Position numbers and translations under genes: made by a program | DNA from: VFKU01 sp964620045 | Lineage (GTDB): Bacteria; Hydrogenedentota; Hydrogenedentia; Hydrogenedentales; GCA-2746185 | Direction of reading: 5' to 3' | NCBI GenBank assembly: GCA_964620045.1 | Contig: CAZUJL010000003.1 | Location: 1 to 64,000 of the forward strand | Length of the DNA: 64,000 nucleotides | Notes under the pieces: generated by a model | What the model was told of the DNA's origin: nothing | Databases searched by the model: none | Seen by the model: only the letters and a program-made list of their open reading frames with translations | Part shown: one piece after another, positions 25,856 to 33,445 of the stretch | How positions within the stretch are numbered: position 1 is the stretch's first letter | Layout of the letters: each line of letters begins with the position of its first letter

Positions 25856-26896
25856 ATGCTTAAGCGACGTATGCTCAAGGAATTTCGCGTCGAACCGGGA
25901 ACGAAAGTCGATCTGCGCAAGTTCACCACCGATTGGACCGGCACAAAAGACGCCAAGCAGTTGGCCAAGGATGTGATCAAGGAACGTTCGATCGAAGTGC
26001 TGGAGGTCAACAAGCAAAAGCTTGCCGAGGCGCAAGAGTTGATCTACGCGAGCAACACGCACTCCGTGTTGTTGATATTCCAGGCGATGGACGCGGCCGG
26101 GAAGGACGGCACCATCCGGCACGTGATGTCTGGTGTGAATCCCCAAGGTTGCCAGGTATTCAGCTTCAAGAAACCCTCGGCCGAAGAGCGCGACCACAAC
26201 TTTTTGTGGCGCTACATGCGGAGCCTTCCCGAACGCGGCCGCTTCGGTATCTTCAATCGGTCTTACTACGAAGACGTACTCGTGGTGAAGGTGCATCCGG
26301 AATATCTCGATCAGGCCATTCCGAATGGCGATGCGGAGAAATTCTGGAGGGGACGTTACGACGACATCAACAACTTTGAGCGACATCTCACCCGGACGGG
26401 CACGCTGGTCATCAAGTTTTTCCTGCATGTGTCCAAGGATGAGCAGCGCCGCCGGTTTCTCGAACGATTGACCGACGAATCCAAGTTCTGGAAGTTCTCG
26501 GTATCGGACATGGAAGAGCGCAAGTACTGGAAGGACTATCAACACGCGTTTGAAGACGCGCTGAGCGCGACGAGTACCAAGTGGGCGCCGTGGTTTGTCA
26601 TTCCGGCCGATCGCAAATACGTGGCGCGGGCCTTGGTGGCGGACATCATCGTAAAGGCGATCAGCGGCCTCGATCTCAAGTATCCGGAGCCGACCAAAGA
26701 CGACATCAAGCGCTTTGCCATCGCGCGCTCGGAGCTGGAGCGCGAGTCCGGCTCGAAAAACGGGCACAGCGGCGACGGAAAGAAAAAGAAACCAAAGGCG
26801 AAGCGATCGCGCAAAAAGCGGAAGTCGAACGCGGCGAAAACGGAAGCGGCCGCTACCGAGTCCTCCGTGTCGGCTGAAACGGCTGCGACCAACTGA
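25856..26896 (+). CDS. ppk2: Polyphosphate kinase 2 family protein
   Basis: A 346-residue kinase. The PPK2 core (about 40-280) has Walker A in FQAMDAAGKDGTIRHV, the lid segment QVFSFKKPSAEERDHNFLWR, Walker B RFGIFNRSYYEDVLVV, and the DESKFWKFSVSDMEERKYW helices. The enzyme transfers phosphate between polyphosphate and nucleotides. The single-domain length and the GVNPQGCQVFSFK segment resemble class III enzymes, which use both AMP and ADP, but class needs testing. The last 45 residues are a Lys/Arg-rich tail (KKKKPKAKRSRKKRK) that ends in an Ala/Thr/Glu stretch, probably binding polyphosphate or nucleic acid. The ATG at 25856 follows GGAAAGGAG. Confidence 0.92.
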   Translation: MLKRRMLKEFRVEPGTKVDLRKFTTDWTGTKDAKQLAKDVIKERSIEVLEVNKQKLAEAQELIYASNTHSVLLIFQAMDAAGKDGTIRHVMSGVNPQGCQVFSFKKPSAEERDHNFLWRYMRSLPERGRFGIFNRSYYEDVLVVKVHPEYLDQAIPNGDAEKFWRGRYDDINNFERHLTRTGTLVIKFFLHVSKDEQRRRFLERLTDESKFWKFSVSDMEERKYWKDYQHAFEDALSATSTKWAPWFVIPADRKYVARALVADIIVKAISGLDLKYPEPTKDDIKRFAIARSELERESGSKNGHSGDGKKKKPKAKRSRKKRKSNAAKTEAAATESSVSAETAATN

Positions 26897-26910
26897 CCTG
26901 AACGGATCCC

Positions 26911-28644
26911 ATGAACGCAGAAGCCAAAACCGAAGGCATTGTTGTCTCTGAATCCCGATCTGCTTGGGCGCGCTGGGTGCCGGCGCTGGGCTGGTTGCCG
27001 CAGTATCGCGCCGAATTTTTGCGTGCGGATCTCGTGGCGGGTGTGACATTGGCGGCGTACCTGATGCCGGCGGGCATTGCGGATGCTTCGCTGGCAGGGC
27101 TTCCCCCGCAGGCTGGGTTGTATGCGTGCCTGTTCCCGGCGCTGGTGTTTTGGATGTTCTGCAGCTCGAAGCAGACGGCGATCACGGTAACGTCGGGGCT
27201 CTCCATCATGATGGGTGCGTCGCTGGGCGAAATGGCCGGTAACGATCCCGCGCGGTATGCCGCGCTCGCGGCGTGCTGTGCGTTGCTGGTGGCGGTGATG
27301 GCCTTGGCGGCGTGGGCGGCGAGCGCGGGCGCGGTGGTGAGTTTTATCTCCGAAACGATCCTCGTCGGTTTCAAGAGTGGACTCGCGTTGTACCTGTGCA
27401 GCACACAGTTGCCCAAGTTCTTCGGGTTCTCCGGAACGCACGGAAATTTTTTCGAGCGGATCCGCTATTTCGGGGGGCACCTCGGCGAGACGAACAGTGC
27501 TGCGGTAACGATCGGCGGCGCGGCGCTGGTGCTGTTGATCGCCGGCAAGGTTTTCTTGAAGAACAAACCCGTGGCGCTGTTCGTTGTCATTTTCGGAATT
27601 GCCGCCACTTCCCTGGCCACGTTGGATGAGCGCGGCGTGAAAGTGCTCGGCGAAGTGCCGCAGGGCCTGCCCGGTCTTTCGTTGCCGAATGTTGGATGGA
27701 ACGATCTGAACGAGTTGTTGCCATTGGCGCTCGCCTGTTTCTTGCTGGGTTCCGTGGAGACCGTGGCGATCGGCCGCATGTTTGGCGCGAAGCACGGCAA
27801 CCGGCTCGACAGCAATCAGGAATTTCTCGCACTGGCCGGCGCGAACCTCGCCGCGGGGCTCGGCCACGGTTATCCTGTGAGCGGCGGTATGTCGCAGTCG
27901 CTGGTCAACGAAAGCGCCGGCGCAAAGACGCCGCTGTCCCAATTGTTCGCCGCGGGAATCGTGCTGCTCGTCATCGTATTTCTCACGAACTTGCTGCACG
28001 ACCTGCCGCAGCCGGTGCTGGCCGCGATTGTTCTCGTCGCGGCATCCGGCATGTTCAAGCTCGAAGCCTTGAAGCGCCTGTGGGTGTTTAGTAAGTCCGA
28101 ATTCGCGGTGGCGATCGCGGCGTTGCTGGGCGTGCTGGCCTCCGGCATATTGCGCGGCGTGCTTATCGGCGTGATTTTGTCGATACTCCTGCTGCTGCGC
28201 CGTGCCTCGCGGCCGTCCGTGGTCGCGCTGGGGCGCGTGCCGGGCACGGATTATTTCGGCGACATCGTGCGCGACCCGCACAACGAAGTGACTCCCGGCG
28301 TGCTGGTGTTTCGTGTCGATTCAGCCGTCCTGTACTTCAACTGCGACTTTATCCGCGATCAGGTAAACGCGCTCATCGCCGCGCAGACGCATTCGGTGCG
28401 GCTGGCGGTGTGGTGTCTGGGCACAACGCCCGGCGTCGATTTGGCCGGTGCCGACCTGATCGATGAAATGCGCGAGGAATTGGCCGCGCGCGGCATCGCG
28501 CTGGTGCTGGCCGAGGCGCGTGGACGCGTCCGCGATTCGTTGCATGCGGCTGGACTGGAAAAACACTTTGGCCCGATTGTGTCCAATATGGCCATTGCGG
28601 GTGCCATTCAACAGTGGAACCAGAGCGCCAACGCCACCGTATAA
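26911..28644 (+). CDS. SulP-family anion transporter with STAS domain
   Basis: A 577-residue transporter with 12-14 membrane segments (about 30-435) and a cytoplasmic STAS domain (about 450-570). The SulP signature region after the first helices is clear (LMPAGIADASLAGLPPQAGLYACLFPAL), as is the segment ETVAIGRMFGAKHGNRLDSNQEFLALAGAN with SGGMSQSLVNESAGAKTPLS. Substrates in the family include sulfate, bicarbonate and dicarboxylates. The gene follows ppk2 by 14 bases, so they are co-transcribed. The shared transcript suggests anion or energy balance. In the STAS domain the usual phosphorylatable Ser near DxSG is replaced by Ala in DLAGADLIDEM. Confidence 0.9.
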   Translation: MNAEAKTEGIVVSESRSAWARWVPALGWLPQYRAEFLRADLVAGVTLAAYLMPAGIADASLAGLPPQAGLYACLFPALVFWMFCSSKQTAITVTSGLSIMMGASLGEMAGNDPARYAALAACCALLVAVMALAAWAASAGAVVSFISETILVGFKSGLALYLCSTQLPKFFGFSGTHGNFFERIRYFGGHLGETNSAAVTIGGAALVLLIAGKVFLKNKPVALFVVIFGIAATSLATLDERGVKVLGEVPQGLPGLSLPNVGWNDLNELLPLALACFLLGSVETVAIGRMFGAKHGNRLDSNQEFLALAGANLAAGLGHGYPVSGGMSQSLVNESAGAKTPLSQLFAAGIVLLVIVFLTNLLHDLPQPVLAAIVLVAASGMFKLEALKRLWVFSKSEFAVAIAALLGVLASGILRGVLIGVILSILLLLRRASRPSVVALGRVPGTDYFGDIVRDPHNEVTPGVLVFRVDSAVLYFNCDFIRDQVNALIAAQTHSVRLAVWCLGTTPGVDLAGADLIDEMREELAARGIALVLAEARGRVRDSLHAAGLEKHFGPIVSNMAIAGAIQQWNQSANATV

Positions 28645-28711
28645 GCAGTAGGCTATGTGCTTTTCGGACTTCCGGTTATGACCCGTTTCGCCAGAGTTAT
28701 GGTGTGGCGTG

Positions 28712-28740
28712 TTGACACCCGCGCGACGGCAGTGTAGTTT
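28712..28740 (+). promoter_or_regulatory. Sigma-70-type promoter before the DUF3302/HlyD genes
   Basis: A perfect -35 (TTGACA, 28712-28717) and a TAGTTT -10 (28735-28740) are separated by 17 bases. Transcription would start near 28747, giving an untranslated leader of about 47 bases to the ATG at 28794. Confidence 0.6.
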
Positions 28741-28793
28741 TTCCTCGTTCGAAGGAATAGTGAAAGCCGAACGTTTTTTGGGGTGCGCTGCAC

Positions 28794-29126
28794 ATGATCC
28801 TTAATTATTTGTCGCTGGTTATCTTAACGGTCGGGTTGACGTTAATGTTCTACACGTTCATTTACATCCACGATATTCCCTACAGCATTGCCAAGAAGCG
28901 GAATCACCCGCAGAAGGAGGCCATTCATTACGCGTGCTGGATCAGCCTCTTTACGTTACACGCGATCTGGCCGATTGTGTTTATCTGGTCGATCATTGAC
29001 CACAAACCTATTCCCATTGCGATATACGACGGCAGCATACCGGACAGCAAGATGCAGGAACGCTTGGCCGCGCTTGAAAACCGGATTCGCGAGCTTGAAA
29101 GCCGCAATGCAAAAGGAAATGCATAA
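28794..29126 (+). CDS. DUF3302 inner-membrane protein (YiaW/YibI-like)
   Basis: A 110-residue protein with two membrane segments (about 3-25 and 46-67) and a C-terminal coiled-coil-like stretch (about 85-108, MQERLAALENRIRELESR). The YSIAKKRNHPQKEAIHYACWISLFTLHAIWP region is the DUF3302 signature seen in E. coli YiaW and YibI. In E. coli these genes sit next to HlyD-type membrane fusion proteins YiaV and YibH, and the same order is seen here, three bases apart. The function is unknown; a small subunit or regulator of the fusion protein is the common guess. Confidence 0.85.
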   Translation: MILNYLSLVILTVGLTLMFYTFIYIHDIPYSIAKKRNHPQKEAIHYACWISLFTLHAIWPIVFIWSIIDHKPIPIAIYDGSIPDSKMQERLAALENRIRELESRNAKGNA

Positions 29127-29129
29127 CCC

Positions 29130-30440
29130 ATGATCGAACTGATCGTTGGAACATACGGCTTCTTGTGCTGGCTGCTGTTCAAGAAGTTCAAAATCATCCC
29201 CATCAACATGTGGACCGTGGTGACCGCCATCATGGGCGGCGTGATGATCCTGTTTTTCCTGCTGCTGTTCCTTACGCTGTATCACCCCTACGCCAAGGAC
29301 GGCCGCATGTACGCGTACACGACGCCAATCGTGCCCGATGTGCGCGGTATCGTCGTCAGTGTGCCCGCGCAACCAGGCCAGACGGTGGAAAAGGGCGATG
29401 TCCTGTTTCAGATCGATCCCGAGCCCTACCGCCTGGAAGTGGAGCGCCTGCAGGGTGCACTGGATCAGGCCAACACCGACGTCGCGCAGTTGCAGGAGCG
29501 TATGACCGCGGCCCAGGCGGCGACAAAAAACGCCAAGGCCATGCTGCAAGCCTCTGAATCCGAACTCGACATGCAGACGCGCGAGCAGATTGAACAGAAG
29601 CGTGCTGCACGCGATCAGACGTCGACCGCGCTCGATTTTGCGAAGCTGGAATTGGATCGCAGTGACGACCAGTTGACCGCCGGCATCATCTCGCAGCAGC
29701 AGCGTGATGTGTTCAAGCAGCGTTACGACACGGCCGCCTCGGCGCTGGAAGGCGCCGAAGCAGCGCTGCGCCAGGCAGAACAGAGTCTGGGTTCCGGCAG
29801 CAGCCGTATTGAATCCTCGCGCGAGCAGGTGGAGACGGTGGAGGCACAGGAGCGCGAGGTTCGGCTGGAACTCGAAGCCCAAAGCGCGGGACTGAATCCG
29901 GAAGTGCGGCAGATTTTGGCGGAACTTCAGCAGAAGGAGCTCGACCTAGAGCAGACCACCGTCCGCGCGCCGGCCAAAGGCTTCCCGGCGCAGGTGTTCC
30001 TGCGACCCGGACAGATGGCCGTACAGATGCCGCTCTCGCCGACGATGATCTTCGTCCACGCCGATCGGCCTGAACTGATCGCGAGTTTCCCGCAGAATGC
30101 CGTGCAGTACTTTGAACCCGGTCTCGAAGCGGAAATTGCCTTCAAAATGTACCCCGGCCGAATCTTCAAGGCGAAGGTAAAAGGCATTGCGCAGATCACG
30201 CCCGAAGGGCAGTTCTTGCCGTCCGGCAATGTGCGCGCTGTTTCGCCTCCGAAGAGCACCTACATCCCCGTCCTATTCGAATACGGCGAGGACGTGGCGG
30301 CGTTGAAGTTGCCGATCGGTGCGCAGGCGGGCGTGGCGGTATACACGCACCACTTGCACGCGCTGTCGATCGTCCGGAAGATTCTTGTGCGTATCAAGAG
30401 CTGGGAGAACTACATGTTCTCCATCTCGCTTTCGCACTAA
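29130..30440 (+). CDS. HlyD-family membrane fusion protein (YiaV/YibH-like)
   Basis: A 436-residue protein with two N-terminal hydrophobic stretches (about 1-16 and 28-52), as in YiaV/YibH. A biotinyl-lipoyl-like strand (VPDVRGIVVSVPAQPGQTVEKGDVLFQIDP), a long coiled-coil hairpin (about 103-270), the second lipoyl half (TTVRAPAKGFPAQVFLRPGQM) and a beta-barrel end follow. It bridges an inner-membrane partner to the outer membrane. No transporter is encoded beside it, as in E. coli yiaVW and yibHI. It is followed by a large inverted repeat that separates it from the convergent barrel gene. Confidence 0.88.
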   Translation: MIELIVGTYGFLCWLLFKKFKIIPINMWTVVTAIMGGVMILFFLLLFLTLYHPYAKDGRMYAYTTPIVPDVRGIVVSVPAQPGQTVEKGDVLFQIDPEPYRLEVERLQGALDQANTDVAQLQERMTAAQAATKNAKAMLQASESELDMQTREQIEQKRAARDQTSTALDFAKLELDRSDDQLTAGIISQQQRDVFKQRYDTAASALEGAEAALRQAEQSLGSGSSRIESSREQVETVEAQEREVRLELEAQSAGLNPEVRQILAELQQKELDLEQTTVRAPAKGFPAQVFLRPGQMAVQMPLSPTMIFVHADRPELIASFPQNAVQYFEPGLEAEIAFKMYPGRIFKAKVKGIAQITPEGQFLPSGNVRAVSPPKSTYIPVLFEYGEDVAALKLPIGAQAGVAVYTHHLHALSIVRKILVRIKSWENYMFSISLSH

Positions 30441-30458
30441 CCACCACAATTTAATTGC

Positions 30459-30529
30459 GTAGGGGCGGGGCCCTGTCCCCGCCCTGATTTTTTGGTAGGC
30501 CTTGGGCGGGGACGGGGCCCCGCCCCTAC
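30459..30529. repeat. Near-perfect 26-bp inverted repeat, putative bidirectional terminator or dispersed palindrome
   Basis: The arms (30459-30484 and 30504-30529) are 26 bases each with one mismatch (T in the left arm where the right arm gives C) and are almost all G and C. The 19-base loop contains ATTTTTTGG. It sits between two convergent genes. It could end transcription from both sides. The arm sequence (starting GTAGGGGCGGGGC) also resembles dispersed palindromic repeats of other environmental genomes. Confidence 0.7.
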
Positions 30530-30540
30530 AATTCGATAGT

Positions 30541-31221
30541 TTAGAAATGCACGGTGAAGGCAGTGGCGAAGGTCTCGTCGTCGTTGCCGGGTTCGAACCA
30601 GTAAAGGGAAAGCTCAGCCCATTTGTACGCGAAGCCGATCATCGGCCCCAGCGCGATCTCGCTGTCTTCCTCGCGCAGTTTCGTGCGCTGCGCCGCGAGG
30701 CCGAAGTAGATCCAGTCAGTAGGCGAGACCGTAAGTTCCGACCAACTGTAGAAGTAGTTGTCGTCGGAGGTGTTCAGGTCGAAGAGATACTCGCCCTCGG
30801 TGTACAGCTCGAGCCATTTGTAGCCCAGCGTGATTTCGTAGCCCGGCGCGATGGCGTCCGTGTCGCCGATGACACCACCGATCATGGGCGTAAGATCGAG
30901 CGTTACCGTTTCGCCGACGGACCAGTTGTAACCGATCCACAACGAGCCGGTGTCGAAGTTCTCGTAGTTGAACCGGCCTTCAAGGTGCAGCCAATCGCGA
31001 TCGGCGATTAGCGTCAGCGCGAGATAGTCACGGCCGTCGTGCACGGCGTAGCCGTAGAGCGAAGCGGAGAACTCCCACAGGTCTCCGTCCTCCTCCTCGG
31101 CTGCCGCGTCAGCGGAGCTGGGCACTACGAGTTCTTCCTTCGCCGCATCGGGGGCCGTGGTGTCGGAAGGGCCGCCCAGCGCCGCGCCGGCGAGGAGGCA
31201 CGCAAGGGTGAAGGCGTGCAC
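30541..31221 (-). CDS. Small outer-membrane beta-barrel protein
   Basis: A 226-residue protein with a signal peptide (about 1-17, ALGG), an acidic, Ala-rich linker (about 18-48) and then about eight to ten amphipathic strands with alternating aromatic residues, ending in the C-terminal Phe (FTVHF) recognised by the BAM complex. The GTG start is three bases downstream of the VIT-like gene's stop, so it is in that operon. Linked to a divalent-cation antiporter, it may be a cation-permeable or stabilising barrel, but I cannot assign a family. Confidence 0.7.
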   Translation of the reverse strand: MHAFTLACLLAGAALGGPSDTTAPDAAKEELVVPSSADAAAEEEDGDLWEFSASLYGYAVHDGRDYLALTLIADRDWLHLEGRFNYENFDTGSLWIGYNWSVGETVTLDLTPMIGGVIGDTDAIAPGYEITLGYKWLELYTEGEYLFDLNTSDDNYFYSWSELTVSPTDWIYFGLAAQRTKLREEDSEIALGPMIGFAYKWAELSLYWFEPGNDDETFATAFTVHF

Positions 31222-31224
31222 GCG

Positions 31225-31881
31225 TCAGCCTCCCAGTGCAATCGTGATAAGCACGAGGGCCGTGCCGAGCACAATCATGCCAAAGCCTGTTTTCCAGCGG
31301 CCAATGTCCGACAATTTTCCGAGAGAGTATCCACAGATGAACATCAGCGTAACAGCGACTGCGTTCGACACCCGCATCGCAGGTCCAGCGTCGTTCATCA
31401 CCAGAAACGGAATAGCCACGGGGAAGGTTGTCGCGATGACGAGCAAGCCGACGCCCAATGCGCCCAGGTAATCGTCCTTTGTCAACCGCGGCATGGATTC
31501 CGGATCGGTCGCCGCGATAAGACGCACGCGCAAACCCTCAATCTCGTCAGACGCCATGTTCGTTGCGACCATTTCCGGCAATGCGTTGCGCAACAACTGC
31601 TGGCCAGTGGCCGCATCCTTGGCTTGACGCAGCGCGCGCAGGGTACGCAGATTCTGCCCGCGATCCGCGAGGCACGTCATCAGATAGAACAGCCCATCGA
31701 TGAGGCCCCACGCGATGTTACAGCCGAGCGCGCCGATCAGCATGATGCGTACGTCTTCGCGGCCGGCTTCGGCGGCACTCAATGATCCGGTAAACGTGAG
31801 CACCATAATGAGGCCAAACAGCACCTCCAAAATGCGATCGATGGGATCGACGAGGCGCGTGCGTGCACTGGGCTCGGACAT
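31225..31881 (-). CDS. VIT1/CCC1-like membrane protein
   Basis: A 218-residue protein with about five membrane helices (about 18-35, 45-65, 140-160, 165-185 and 197-215) and a cytoplasmic segment between helices 2 and 3. The N-terminal stretch VDPIDRILEVLFGLIMVLTFTGSLSAAEAG is shared with bacterial VIT1/CCC1-family proteins, which move Fe2+ or Mn2+ in plants and fungi. The protein lacks the long metal-binding ferritin-like insertion known from some bacterial VIT proteins. It is between the Cax gene (18 bases upstream) and the barrel gene (three bases downstream). Confidence 0.75.
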   Translation of the reverse strand: MSEPSARTRLVDPIDRILEVLFGLIMVLTFTGSLSAAEAGREDVRIMLIGALGCNIAWGLIDGLFYLMTCLADRGQNLRTLRALRQAKDAATGQQLLRNALPEMVATNMASDEIEGLRVRLIAATDPESMPRLTKDDYLGALGVGLLVIATTFPVAIPFLVMNDAGPAMRVSNAVAVTLMFICGYSLGKLSDIGRWKTGFGMIVLGTALVLITIALGG

Positions 31882-31899
31882 CGGATGTTTCTCTTTCGC

Positions 31900-32991
31900 T
31901 TATGCCGGATCGGGGATAAAGTAAAACATCAGGGCCATGATCAAATAAACCGCGACAAGCTGTACGCCCTTGTACCAGTTCGACCGCCCGTCGCCGGAGA
32001 CAAACGCGCCGATCAGCACGGCGAAGAACAGCGCGCCCAACTCCGAGCGCCGGAAGGAGAGTTCCAGCGGCTCGGGCGCAATAAAGAAGCTCGCGAGCAC
32101 CAGCACCGGCGCGACAAAGAGCGCAATCTGGATACTGCTGCCCAGCGCGATGCCGAGCGACAGATCCATTTTGTTCTTGCGGGCCATCGCAATCGCAGAA
32201 CTACTCTCCGCCGCGCCACCGACCACTGCCAGGAACACAATTCCAATGAACACTTCCGACATGCCCAGCGCCTCGCCGGTCGCTTCGGCCGCGCCGACGA
32301 GGATTTCACTCATCCATGCCGCCAAGAGCGCCGCACCGAACAACGCCGCCAGCGAACGCGAAACACTCCATCCGTCGCCGTGGTGATCGTGGCTGGCGTC
32401 TGCCGAATCGCTGGTGAATTCCTCCGGGTGCGTCTTGATCGAGAAGAACAGATAGAGCGCGTAGGCGATAAGCAGCACCGCGGCCGTGCCCACATTGAGC
32501 AGGGTCTCCTCCCGCACCGTGCTGTCCGGCGCGAAAAACCGGCTGAACGCGCTCGGCACGGCGAGGCTGATCACGGCGATCAGCATCATCGTGCTGTACG
32601 AGCGCGTCGCCTTGGGCGTGTACTCCTGCACGTGGTGCCGGAGACCGCCGAGAACAAATCCGATGCCGAGCGCGAGCAGCAAGTTGGCGAGGATCGCACC
32701 GATGATCGACGCGCGCACCATGTCGGGGTATCCCGCGCGCAACGCGACAAGCGCGATGATCAACTCCGGCGCGTTGCCAAAAGTGGCGTTCAACAATCCG
32801 CCGATGGCGTCGCCGGTGTGCACGGCGAGATTTTCCGTGCCGCGCACGATCAATGCCGCAATCGGAACGATTGCCAGCGCCGCCGAGAAGAAGATGACCG
32901 GTGCGGGCAGTTCGCCAGCGCGTTCGAGGAGCACGGTGATTGGCACGAACGCGAATAGCCAGTTCACGGAAGGTTTGAATGAAAGTTTCAT
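31900..32991 (-). CDS. Calcium/proton antiporter, Cax family
   Basis: A 363-residue antiporter with about eleven membrane helices in two inverted halves. Each half carries the ion-binding alpha-repeat: GGLLNATFGNAPELIIALVAL and VGGAAESSSAIAMARKNKMDLSLGIALGSS. An acidic, His-rich central loop (DSADASHDHHGDG) links the halves. The ATG at 32991 follows AAGGGGC; the frame stays open further upstream without homology. It exports Ca2+ or a similar cation in exchange for protons. It leads a three-gene operon with the VIT-like and outer-membrane genes and is divergent from the decarboxylase operon. Confidence 0.92.
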   Translation of the reverse strand: MKLSFKPSVNWLFAFVPITVLLERAGELPAPVIFFSAALAIVPIAALIVRGTENLAVHTGDAIGGLLNATFGNAPELIIALVALRAGYPDMVRASIIGAILANLLLALGIGFVLGGLRHHVQEYTPKATRSYSTMMLIAVISLAVPSAFSRFFAPDSTVREETLLNVGTAAVLLIAYALYLFFSIKTHPEEFTSDSADASHDHHGDGWSVSRSLAALFGAALLAAWMSEILVGAAEATGEALGMSEVFIGIVFLAVVGGAAESSSAIAMARKNKMDLSLGIALGSSIQIALFVAPVLVLASFFIAPEPLELSFRRSELGALFFAVLIGAFVSGDGRSNWYKGVQLVAVYLIMALMFYFIPDPA

Positions 32992-33183
32992 AAGCCCCCT
33001 TCTGGCGGCGCGCGATGGTCGCCAAATACCCCGCGACAAACTGCCTGATTTTTGTTGGCCCGTCAACTTGGGATGAATCTGACGCACAGACCAGATTCGT
33101 TCGATCAGCAAAATGTGACCGGATCGTCGGATTTATTTGGCAATTTTATGTAGAGAGGCCAAAGAACACTAGCTTTGCGTTAT

Positions 33184-33226
33184 GGGGGTATAACCATCGT
33201 TCAGCGGAACTTGCGGGGGTGTACAC
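33184..33226. promoter_or_regulatory. Pair of GGGGGTRTA elements, candidate activator sites
   Basis: GGGGGTATAAC (33184-33194) and GGGGGTGTACAC (33215-33226) are 31 bases apart, about three helical turns. The second also contains the palindrome GTGTACAC. They lie about 150-200 bases before the -24 element, a normal place for sigma-54 activator sites. This is inferred from position and repetition only. Confidence 0.35.
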
Positions 33227-33381
33227 TCGTGCTCAGCACACAACTGCGCATCGCGTATTCTTAGGCAGCGTTTGAGATCAGTGTCCTGTTATTTTTCCGA
33301 TGACAATTCCGATCGTTCCGTTATAGACTAGGCCAGATTACGCTGGTGAGCAGTGTGTGGCCGCGATGGGCTGACTCGATT

Positions 33382-33396
33382 TGGCACACCACTTGC
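33382..33396 (+). promoter_or_regulatory. Sigma-54 (-24/-12) promoter of the decarboxylase/AspT operon
   Basis: TGGCACACCACTTGC matches the sigma-54 consensus TGGCAC-N5-TTGC exactly, with GG (33383-33384) and GC (33395-33396) 10 bases apart. Transcription would begin near 33407, giving a leader of about 39 bases before the ATG at 33446. Confidence 0.9.
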
Positions 33397-33445
33397 GCAG
33401 AAGCCATGGCGTCACGCTTGTACCGCTAACTCGGGAGGAGTATTT

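Larger units (their letters stand above)
32992..33445. other. Intergenic regulatory region between Cax and decarboxylase operons
   Basis: A 454-base region without a gene. It holds the sigma-54 promoter (33382-33396) of the decarboxylase operon, two similar GGGGGT(A/G)TA elements 31 bases apart (33184-33226), and presumably the Cax promoter, which I could not place. A strong GGGAGGAG ribosome-binding site lies just before the decarboxylase start at 33446. Confidence 0.6.
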
